The notes beneath the pieces were generated by a model, which saw only the letters and a list, made by a program, of their open reading frames with translations, ran no database searches and was not told the DNA's origin. A program made the translations under genes and the position numbers. This document shows, piece after piece, positions 9,328 to 15,886 of a DNA stretch of 64,000 bases. The DNA lies in NCBI GenBank assembly GCA_964418745.1, contig CAYQMX010000017.1, positions 1 through 64,000 on the forward strand, written 5' to 3'. Every line of letters begins with the position of its first letter. Position 1 is the stretch's first letter. The DNA is from Scleromatobacter sp964418745. Lineage in GTDB: Bacteria > Pseudomonadota > Gammaproteobacteria > Burkholderiales > Burkholderiaceae_C.

Positions 9328-9860
9328 ATGGCACGTGCATGTCGGCCTACCCACGCAACAGCCCGCAAGCTGCCGCTCGCATCCTCGCACTCACCATGAT
9401 TTCCGATGGCAGGATGCAACCCAGCGAGTTGTTGGCGCTCGAAGAACACGATGCCATCGGCAAGCTGTCCGTCTCTGCCGGACAATGGCAAGACGTGGTC
9501 CATGACTTGTGTGCTGACTTGTTGCTGTCAAGCAAGCGCGGCGACCAGTGCATCATCGACGCGCGGCTGATCGAGCATCTGCTCGACGCGGTTGACGACA
9601 TCGAGCTGCAACGTCGCGTGCTCAGACTATGTGCAGTAGTTGCCCATGCGGACGGGGAAATCCACGACGGAGAGTCCGTCGTGCTGTTGGCGGCAGTCGA
9701 TCGTTGGGGACTGGATCCGGAGGAGCAGCCTCTGCTGGAGCCGCTGCTCTACGGGATGGACTTCCAGGTAACAACGCGCCGCTCTCCGTGCCGCCACAGC
9801 GGGCTCGCCAGCGTGCCGTGTGCGCTCCTGACCAGGGTCTCCGAGGAAGACAGGCTCTGA
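9324..9860 (+). CDS. TerB-like tellurite-resistance family protein
   Basis: The product is 178 aa from the ATG at 9324, with AAGAGGT seven bases upstream. It has two helical halves, each with an acidic DG-rich loop: MISDGRMQPSE near residue 26 and HADGEIHDGES near 107. This is the arrangement of TerB-like domains, which bind metal ions. The N-terminal CMSAYPRNSPQAAARI motif seems specific to a subgroup of these proteins. The function is not established; related proteins associate with membrane stress responses. The last ~30 residues, after GMDFQ, look unlike the rest and may be an extension created by loss of an earlier stop. Confidence 0.65.
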   Translation: MNGTCMSAYPRNSPQAAARILALTMISDGRMQPSELLALEEHDAIGKLSVSAGQWQDVVHDLCADLLLSSKRGDQCIIDARLIEHLLDAVDDIELQRRVLRLCAVVAHADGEIHDGESVVLLAAVDRWGLDPEEQPLLEPLLYGMDFQVTTRRSPCRHSGLASVPCALLTRVSEEDRL

Positions 9861-10044
9861 TCGGATTTCACTGACACTTGGCACGTTGGCTGTTTGACTC
9901 GCTGCAGGACTCGAAGCGTCCTGTCGCAACGATGAACCGGACGGCGATGTTGACCAATCGATTCGACCATCGAATCGGCAGGCGACGCAGTCGAGCCAGG
10001 CCGACACAGCGGGAGCGGGCATTTGCGATTGGTCAGGATGGTCC

Positions 10045-11163
10045 ATGCCAGGCACAAGATCCCCTGCACGACACGCCAACTGGATGCACGTACCGGGCTC
10101 GCCGCCATGGAGTCTCGCGGTTCCGCTACTGGCTCTGCTCGTGCTGAGTGTCGCTTGGGTCAGGCCGCTCGGACTGGCGCTGGGCGTGCTGCTGGCCACG
10201 GCTTTGTTTGCCGCCGTGGTGGCGGCGATTCATCACGCCGAGGTCGTTGCACACCGCGTGGGCGAACCTTTCGGCACACTCGTGCTGGCCGTGGCGGTGA
10301 CAATCATTGAGGTCGCGCTGATCGTTGCGCTGATGATGGCTGGCGGCGCAACTGCCAACACTCTCGCACGCGACACTGTGTTCGCCGCGATCATGATCGC
10401 CGCCAACGGCATCGTGGGTGCCTGTCTGGTTGCGGGTGGCCTGCGCCACGGTGTGCTGGCCTACCGGGTAGAGGGGACGAGCCCGGCACTGGCCTCGCTG
10501 GGCGCTCTCGCCGGCCTATCGCTGGTGCTGCCGAGCTTCACCAGAAGTACTCCCGGGCCTACCTACAGCGGTTCGCAGTTGGTCTTCGCCGGAGTCACAT
10601 CCCTCGCCTTGTATGGCGTCTTCGTCTTCGTGCAGACCGTGCGCCACCGCGACTATTTTCTGCCGGTGGACAACGACCACAAAGAGCGCCATGCAACACC
10701 ACCGCCGGTTTGGGTAGCCTGGAGCAGCTTGGGGTTGCTGATGGTCTCGCTGGTGGGTGTGGTCGGTTTGGCCAAGGCCCTGGCACCGGCGCTTGAAGCG
10801 GGCGTGGCCGCGGCAGGCCTGCCACACGCCGCCGCGGGCGTGGTCATCGCCATGATCGTAATGCTGCCCGAGACCGGTGCGGCACTGCGGGCAGCGAAAG
10901 GCAACCGCATGCAGAGCAGCCTCAACCTGGCACTGGGCTCGGGGCTGGCGAGCATCGGGCTGACGATTCCGGTGGTGGCCGCCCTGTCGCCCTGGTTTCC
11001 ATTCCCTCTGGCGCTGGGTCTGCCGCCGATGCAGATCGTCCTGCTTGCATTGACTTTGCTCACTGCTGCGCTTACTTTGGGCAGCGGCCGCGCCACTGTG
11101 ATGCAAGGTGCCGTGCACCTCGTGTTGTTCGCGGCCTTCTTGTTCCTGACCTTGGTGCCATAG
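10045..11163 (+). CDS. Calcium/proton antiporter of the ChaA/CAX type
   Basis: This 372-aa membrane protein has about eleven hydrophobic helices and the two alpha-repeat motifs of the Ca2+:cation antiporter superfamily. The first is HHAEVVAHRVGEPFGTLVLA followed by AVTIIEVALI. The second is IAMIVMLPETGAALRAAKG followed by NLALGSGLASIGLT. The acidic residues in VTIIEV and MLPETG would carry the cation. E. coli ChaA exports Ca2+ and Na+ in exchange for protons at high pH. An AGGA site (10035-10038) supports the ATG at 10045. A 184-base gap holding small inverted repeats separates it from the terB-like gene, so it may have its own promoter. Confidence 0.87.
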   Translation: MPGTRSPARHANWMHVPGSPPWSLAVPLLALLVLSVAWVRPLGLALGVLLATALFAAVVAAIHHAEVVAHRVGEPFGTLVLAVAVTIIEVALIVALMMAGGATANTLARDTVFAAIMIAANGIVGACLVAGGLRHGVLAYRVEGTSPALASLGALAGLSLVLPSFTRSTPGPTYSGSQLVFAGVTSLALYGVFVFVQTVRHRDYFLPVDNDHKERHATPPPVWVAWSSLGLLMVSLVGVVGLAKALAPALEAGVAAAGLPHAAAGVVIAMIVMLPETGAALRAAKGNRMQSSLNLALGSGLASIGLTIPVVAALSPWFPFPLALGLPPMQIVLLALTLLTAALTLGSGRATVMQGAVHLVLFAAFLFLTLVP

Positions 11164-11178
11164 GGCGAGACGGCATCG

Positions 11179-11358
11179 ATGGGCGACAAGGTTGCCAACC
11201 CATTGCGCCATTCGAGGCACCTCCCATCGGATTGGCTGCGCGCTCGGCAGTTCGACAGCGTAGAGCCATCCCGCGTTCGCCTGACCCGTCCCGACCGCAG
11301 ACGTGATGGCGCCGACGAACTCGTCGACCTGATCGCCGGCGCAGGGTCGAGCTTGTAG
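11179..11358 (+). CDS. Doubtful 59-codon ORF after the antiporter
   Basis: An ATG 15 bases after the antiporter stop opens a frame of 59 codons, starting MGDKVANPLRHSRH and ending ELVDLIAGAGSSL. It is highly charged in the middle, with no recognised domain and only a weak GAGACGG upstream. The rest of the gap to 11561 shows no gene on either strand, apart from a duplicated GTCAATGCG. It may be a genuine small protein or the remnant end of a lost gene. Confidence 0.25.
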   Translation: MGDKVANPLRHSRHLPSDWLRARQFDSVEPSRVRLTRPDRRRDGADELVDLIAGAGSSL

Positions 11359-11561
11359 TCGTCAATGCGTTCGTCGGCGAGTTCCACCGAGTCAATGCGC
11401 AAGTCCAGACATGCCCGCGCGACCGCACATGGCGGCGGCTGTTCGATCCCGCGAACTCGCGCTGTCGACCCATGGCTGGCGGTCGTTGGATGGTCAACGA
11501 CACATACCCCAGCATGTACAAGGTCGGGCTCGCTCCACGATACGCGGACGCCGAGGCGAAA

Positions 11562-11909
11562 TCAGGGCGCGCAGGCGTCCGCGGCGGTGTCCCGCGCCTC
11601 GTGCAGCAGTCGCCGGCCCTGCGGGCGCAGCGTGACGCGGCGCTTGCCCTCGCCATCTGCGGCGCGCTCCACCAGCCCCGTCTTCTCCAGCGGCAGCAGC
11701 CGCAGCAGCAGGTGCGAGGCCGGCGTGCGCAAGGTAAGCGCGAGCTCCGTCGCGGGCGCAGAGCCGCCGGCGGCATCCAGCACCGTCAGCAGCACGAAGT
11801 CGGCCCACGACATGCCGTGGTGGGTGCCGAGTTCGTCGTCGAGCTTGAACACAAGGGCCGCGTGCTCCAGGTGTCGGTCCACGCAGGCTTGCAAGGCTTC
11901 GTCGCTCAT
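11562..11909 (-). CDS. MarR-family winged-helix transcriptional regulator
   Basis: The 115-aa product begins MSDEALQACVDRHLEHAALV. It contains the MarR core: MSWADFVLLTVLDAAGG, a recognition helix in ALTLRTPASHLLLRLLPLEK, and the beta-wing GLVERAADGEGKRRVTLRPQG. It is a little shorter than typical MarR proteins, lacking part of the last dimerisation helix. Its ATG at 11909 overlaps the stop of the GIY-YIG gene (ATGA), so it is the last gene of a leftward operon starting at the DUF2239 gene. A natural target is the palindrome in that operon's promoter (13272-13295), but this is inference. Confidence 0.78.
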   Translation of the reverse strand: MSDEALQACVDRHLEHAALVFKLDDELGTHHGMSWADFVLLTVLDAAGGSAPATELALTLRTPASHLLLRLLPLEKTGLVERAADGEGKRRVTLRPQGRRLLHEARDTAADACAP

Positions 11910-12262
11910 GGTGCCAGCCCTTGCAGTTCGCGGTGGATCTGCTCCAGCGCTTTCAGTTCGCTCGCGTAGTCGAACTCCGCATTCTCGCGTTCCTTCACGA
12001 GTTCCAGCACTTCGAAGGCGAGTCCGTCCACGCCGCTGCGATTCCACTCGGCCTGCAGCACGCGGTCTGCATGCTTGCCCATGCGCAGTTCAAAGCGAGC
12101 GCGATTCAGCGCCGCGTGCACGTTGCGACTCGCGCCGAGCAGCAGGTGACCGTTCGCGCGGTCGCGGACTGCATAGATGCCCATCGGTGGGAACGTGTCA
12201 CGCGCCTGGCGCGCGACCGCCCGCCGCGCCGAGCGCGACGCCTGGTTGGCGGAAGCGTCCAT
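11906..12262 (-). CDS. GIY-YIG nuclease-family small protein
   Basis: The 118-aa product starts MDASANQASRSARR. It has the GIY strand in FPPMGIYAVRDRANG and, at the YIG position, LLLGASRNVHAALNRARFEL, in which LLG replaces YIG and the arginine of the second motif is present. An acidic residue typical of the catalytic Glu may lie in KELEQIH-like sequence near the C-terminus. The ATG at 12262 was chosen because AAGGAG (12270-12275) lies seven bases upstream; an in-frame ATG at 12268 would leave only one base. A DNA-cleaving or single-domain regulatory role cannot be decided. Confidence 0.7.
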   Translation of the reverse strand: MDASANQASRSARRAVARQARDTFPPMGIYAVRDRANGHLLLGASRNVHAALNRARFELRMGKHADRVLQAEWNRSGVDGLAFEVLELVKERENAEFDYASELKALEQIHRELQGLAP

Positions 12263-12600
12263 CTTCATTCTCCTTGTGACAGTAGTAGAGGCCGTGCAGC
12301 ACGAGCATGGCCAGGAAGGCTGCAGGGCAAGCCCAGGACACGCCTGCCAGGCCGAAGCGCACTTCGAGCGCTGCGGCAACTGGCAATCCGACGCCAACGA
12401 TCGCAGCCATGCTCAGGAGCACTGGCACCAGCGCCGCGCCGCTCGCGCGCATCGCGCCCACCAGCACGTTGCTCCATCCGAGCAGCACCACGCTCTGGGC
12501 GACGCGCGGGCGTCAGGATGTGGGGCGTCAGCAGCGCAAGGTGGTGCGTGCGCAGCGTCGGCGCCGGTTCGGCGCGGGTTGTCGTTTCTGGCTCGTTCAT
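12198..12600 (-). pseudogene. MATE-family efflux transporter remnant, internally deleted and frameshifted
   Basis: The first ~30 codons read leftward from an ATG at 12600 (MNEPETTTRAEP, then a hydrophilic-to-hydrophobic turn near HLALLTPHILT). Around 12510 this frame gives way to a different one, which encodes a typical MATE C-terminal end from about 12506: SVVLLGWSNVLVGAMRASGA and on to VLHGLYYC. The whole core, roughly ten transmembrane helices, is missing, and the two parts are out of frame. The intact ancestor would have been a ~450-aa Na+- or H+-driven drug exporter. Neighbouring genes remain intact. The end of the old frame runs on into the GIY-YIG gene. Confidence 0.72.
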
Positions 12601-12694
12601 GTGGGCTCCTGTGGATCGTGGGCGTGCGTGTACCCGCAGCGTTGCGGCCCGGTGCCGCGCGCTGGTTGCAAGAAGGAAGAGAAGGAGGTCCGGC

Positions 12695-13267
12695 TTAGCC
12701 GGGTGCAGGTTCGGCGAGCTGCAGCACGTACGCCCGCACGTCTTTCGGCCATGCGGCCATCTGCGCCACCAGCCGCTCGTGGTCGCCGGCGAACAGCGCC
12801 CGCGATGCTTCCTCGAAGCCGGCGAGGTTGCCGGCCAGCGTGGACATGGCGTGATACGCGCGGTCGCGCGCCTGGCGTGTCCGGTCCCGGTCGCCGCCGT
12901 TGCGCCGCGCTTCATGGACGAGCTTGCGCAAGGCCACGGAGGCGCCGCCTGGTTGCGCCGCGAGCCAGCCCCAGTGTTCCGGCAGCAGCGTCACTTCCCG
13001 CGCGACCACGCCGAGCTTGGGTCGACCGCGGCCCTTGGGTGCTTGGGTCGGCGCAACCACGGTGTAGCGGGCCGCGACGGCTTCCTCGCCGCCACGCAGG
13101 TCCAGGTCGGCAGACTGGCCGCTGGCATCGCTGAAGACCAGCGGATGCCCCTCGGGTTGCGCCTGCTGCGCCCGCAACACGGCCACGGCGACCTCGTGCA
13201 AAGGACCGGTGGTGAGGCGGCGCCCCTCCAGGAAAGCGGTGTAGGTGAGTGGCATGGCTTGGTCCAT
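12695..13267 (-). CDS. DUF2239 family protein
   Basis: This 190-aa protein of unknown function has the family's distinctive features. These are an N-terminal TYTAFLEGRRLTTG, then GRGRPKLGVVAREVTLLPEH near residue 78, and PGGASVALRKLVHEARR near 105. The basic GRGRPK segment resembles an AT-hook. The family is annotated in many proteobacteria without a known role, commonly near regulators. Two starts are possible, the ATG at 13267 and another at 13255; a strong promoter lies so close (13275-13303) that the first start would be nearly leaderless. It is first in the leftward set that holds the MATE remnant, GIY-YIG and MarR genes. Confidence 0.8.
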   Translation of the reverse strand: MDQAMPLTYTAFLEGRRLTTGPLHEVAVAVLRAQQAQPEGHPLVFSDASGQSADLDLRGGEEAVAARYTVVAPTQAPKGRGRPKLGVVAREVTLLPEHWGWLAAQPGGASVALRKLVHEARRNGGDRDRTRQARDRAYHAMSTLAGNLAGFEEASRALFAGDHERLVAQMAAWPKDVRAYVLQLAEPAPG

Positions 13268-13271
13268 GCTG

Positions 13272-13303
13272 TTAATTCTATCCGGGTGAAATTAAAGAGT
13301 CAA
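13272..13303 (-). promoter_or_regulatory. Strong promoter with overlapping palindromic operator for the DUF2239 gene
   Basis: On the minus strand TTGACT (13298-13303) and TAGAAT (13275-13280) are spaced by exactly 17 bases, close to sigma-70 consensus. An inverted repeat TTAATT-N12-AATTAA (13272-13295) covers the -10 and most of the spacer. The box TTTYACCCGGRT occurs twice, once within the spacer and once just upstream of the -35. These are the marks of a repressible promoter, perhaps bound by the MarR protein of the same operon. Confidence 0.7.
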
Positions 13304-13563
13304 TAACACCCGGGTAAAAGGCGGCTTGCCGGGGCGGACTTTCCGCCAGCACCCGCCAGCCACGACGCAGGTCGCGACGCGATGTCTTGGGCTGCACGGT
13401 CGTCGACGGCCGCCGATCAGCACCGAAGCGCGACCTCGGCACGCGATGCGGTCGTTCGTCGGGAAGCGATGGCGCCGCGGCTGTCGAGGCCCTCGATGGG
13501 CCGAGGCACGCCACTCCAAAATCAGAAGAAGCGAATGTCGTCCCCTCGCCCCGGCCCGCCGTG

Positions 13564-13604
13564 CCCACCCCAGCGCGCCCCGCAAGACCAGCACCCAGCA
13601 CCCA
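13564..13604 (-). repeat. Right copy of the ~42-bp inverted repeat
   Basis: This copy is oriented opposite to 8004-8045 and matches it at 40 of 42 aligned positions. It lies 45 bases from the terminator of the sedolisin gene, so the two copies bracket 5.5 kb of accessory sequence almost exactly between neighbouring chromosomal genes. The rest of 13304-13563 holds no recognisable gene. Confidence 0.85.
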
Positions 13605-13648
13605 CCATGCTGGACTCAGCGTTCCCCGCACATCGACGACGAACCAGG

Positions 13649-13679
13649 AAAAAGGGCGTTCGCCTCGCGGCGAACGCCC
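13649..13679 (-). terminator. Rho-independent terminator of the sedolisin gene
   Basis: Read leftward, GGGCGTTCGCC and GGCGAACGCCC (13654-13679) form a perfect 11-bp stem with a four-base loop. They are followed by five Ts (13649-13653). It lies 25 bases after the stop of the peptidase gene. Confidence 0.9.
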
Positions 13680-13703
13680 GTGTGGTGGGCACCCGGTGGG
13701 TGA

Positions 13704-15593
13704 TTACGGATTGGTCGGCGTCTGCGGCACGCCGGCGGCCGGGTAGCGCGTCATGCCGAACAGCTTGCGCACGTCGGGGCTGCCGTTGCCGTAGACGTAG
13801 TTGTAGTCATAGCTCGGGAACGAGTCGGGCACGACGCCGTTGTTGCCGGGGTTGGCGCGATGGTAGAACTGGAACGCGGCCGGCGCGCGCACGCCCCCGG
13901 CCAGCGTCTGCAGCGCCCCCGCGGCGTACAGGTAGTAGTTCGCGTTGCCCAGGCGGTGGTTGCGCTTGCCCAGTTGCTGCTCGAACAGCGCCAGCGCGCC
14001 GACGAACTCGGGCGAGGACACCGACGTGCCGATGACGCCGTAGTAGCCGCCGCCGATGCCCACGCCGTAGGCCGTCACCGCCGCGCTGTCGTCGGCGCCG
14101 CAGCTGATGGCCAGGCCCGGACAGCCGCCCACCTGCATCCCGACATCCGGCACCGTCCGCCAGTGGCTGGAGCCGGTCTTGGCCAGGAACTGGTACGGCG
14201 GCTTCCTGAACACGGCGCTCACCCCGCCGCCTGCACCCCAGGAGCCGCCGGAGACGTTGGTGCCGAGCCCGTAGACGTCGTACGGCGCCTCCGGATCGGC
14301 ATACGCGCTCTCGCTCGCGTAGGTCGAGTCCAGGCTGCCGGCGGTGCTCCTGGTGACGAGGTTGCCCCCGCCGACCGCCGTGACGGCCGGGTCGGCCGCC
14401 GGCGTGCCCACGCTCGGCACGAAGGTGGGGTTGGTGCCGCCGTAGAAGTAGTCGACGCTGGGGCACTCGAGGCCGGCTTCGTCGCCGGAGCTCGCCACGA
14501 ACGTGATGCCCTGCGCGTTGCCCTGCAGGAACAGCTCGTGGTACGCCTGCAGGATGGACGTGTAGTCGACCCCTTCGTTGTACGCGGCCGTGTAGGCGAG
14601 CTCGCAGCCGCCGAACGACGAGTTGACGATGTCGTACTGGTTGGAGTCGACGATGTAGGTGTAGCCGTCCATGATGCTCTGGTCGGACAGGTCGGGGATG
14701 CTGACCAGGTCCACCTTGGCACCGGGCGCGCCGCCGAGCACCTGCTGCACGTCGAGGCTGGCCTCGAACGAGCCGTAGCCGTCCTGCACGCCGCCGCCGT
14801 CGATGGGCACCGTCGTCACGCCGGGCGCCGGCTTCCCGGTGATCGCCGTGAACTTCTCGTGGGTGAAGAACGCGGCCACGTCGCCCGGGAACACCAGGTC
14901 GGCCATCAGCACGGCGACGCTGACGTTGCTGCCGTCGGTGGTAGTGCCGTAGGCCGGGTAGTCGTAGGCCTGCTTCAGGTCGGTGAACCAGTACGGGCCG
15001 GTGGTGCCGTAGCGGTTGTCGGTGTCCGAGAGGGCGGTCAGGCCCTTCACGTGGGCATGGATCTTGTGCTCCGGCAGCGCCGCCAGGCCGACGACGCGCA
15101 TCTCGATGGCGGCCAGCTCGACCGGCATCTGCAGGCCACGGCGGGACTGGAAGCGCGTGTGCGAGTGGCGCGTCACCTTCTCCAGCGGCGCACTGAACGC
15201 CTGCGTCACGGCCGCGGCCGTGCCGCGCACGCGCACGCCGTGCGCGTTGGTCGACACCACGGTCAGGCCGCGCGCGGTGAGCGCATCCTTGACGGCGGCG
15301 ATGTCCTCGGGGCGCGGGCCGAACTGGCGCATGAAGTCAGCGGGCTGCAACCACTGGTGGTACTGCGACGAGTTCTGGTCGTGCAGCTTGCCCACCAGGG
15401 ACTCGAGCTGCTCCTTGTGGCGCAGCGGCAGGTAGACGCCGAACTCGACCACGTCCTGGGCCGACGCGGCGGCGACCGTGGCGGGTGCCTGGGCGCGGGA
15501 GGACTCCACCCGCAACGGTGCGGCCTGGGCCTGCAGGCCCGTGAACATACCGGCAGCGCAGAGTCCTGCAGCCGCCATCCTGTTGATTCTCAT
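13704..15593 (-). CDS. Secreted S53 family peptidase (sedolisin/kumamolisin type) with pro-domain
   Basis: The product is 629 aa from the ATG at 15593, preceded by GGAGAC. It starts with a signal peptide (MRINRMAAAGLCAAGM ending near AQA). Next comes an activation-domain region of about residues 50-190 with YHQWLQPADFMRQFGP, typical of pro-kumamolisin. The catalytic domain follows, with the Glu/Asp pair in GSFEASLDVQQVLGG near residue 275 and the serine in IGTSVSSPEF near 535. S53 enzymes are serine-carboxyl peptidases active at acid pH outside the cell. It is divergent from the PEP-CTERM gene at 15887 and ends in a good terminator. Confidence 0.9.
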   Translation of the reverse strand: MRINRMAAAGLCAAGMFTGLQAQAAPLRVESSRAQAPATVAAASAQDVVEFGVYLPLRHKEQLESLVGKLHDQNSSQYHQWLQPADFMRQFGPRPEDIAAVKDALTARGLTVVSTNAHGVRVRGTAAAVTQAFSAPLEKVTRHSHTRFQSRRGLQMPVELAAIEMRVVGLAALPEHKIHAHVKGLTALSDTDNRYGTTGPYWFTDLKQAYDYPAYGTTTDGSNVSVAVLMADLVFPGDVAAFFTHEKFTAITGKPAPGVTTVPIDGGGVQDGYGSFEASLDVQQVLGGAPGAKVDLVSIPDLSDQSIMDGYTYIVDSNQYDIVNSSFGGCELAYTAAYNEGVDYTSILQAYHELFLQGNAQGITFVASSGDEAGLECPSVDYFYGGTNPTFVPSVGTPAADPAVTAVGGGNLVTRSTAGSLDSTYASESAYADPEAPYDVYGLGTNVSGGSWGAGGGVSAVFRKPPYQFLAKTGSSHWRTVPDVGMQVGGCPGLAISCGADDSAAVTAYGVGIGGGYYGVIGTSVSSPEFVGALALFEQQLGKRNHRLGNANYYLYAAGALQTLAGGVRAPAAFQFYHRANPGNNGVVPDSFPSYDYNYVYGNGSPDVRKLFGMTRYPAAGVPQTPTNP

Positions 15594-15886
15594 CTCGTCT
15601 CCTCGTCTTGACTTGGGACCCGAGCAGAAGCTGCCCTGCCGAAAAGTCTCGACTGCCGGCCCCGGCGCTGTCAACGCAACCCGGCCTTGAACGTGGGGGG
15701 AGCTATCCCTATGCAGGCTAGCCCTGATGCCCTGCACGCGCGCCGCGCCGGGGCCCCGCCGCAGGCCGGACGTCATGAAGTCGTCACCGGCCCTGGCGAC
15801 ACTGCGCGACGCCATGGCTGCGCCACCGATCGCATCCGTGAAGACCCTGCCGGCCTCCCTCGGCGCCCACCCAACCGGATTCTCGA
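15594..15886. promoter_or_regulatory. Divergent intergenic region between sedolisin and PEP-CTERM genes
   Basis: These 293 bases separate two genes for secreted proteins transcribed away from each other and must hold both promoters. A GGGGGGAGCTATCCCTATGC stretch near 15697-15716 is the only striking sequence; no clear -35/-10 pair was found. Confidence 0.4.

Noticed and set aside
9878..9901. TTGGCACG resembling a sigma-54 -24 element ahead of the antiporter
   Set aside because: The matching -12 GC at the required spacing of ten bases is absent (GT is found instead).
8004..13604. An insertion sequence or composite transposon
   Set aside because: No transposase, resolvase or integrase is visible and no target-site duplication could be identified, so only an inverted-repeat-bounded block is claimed.
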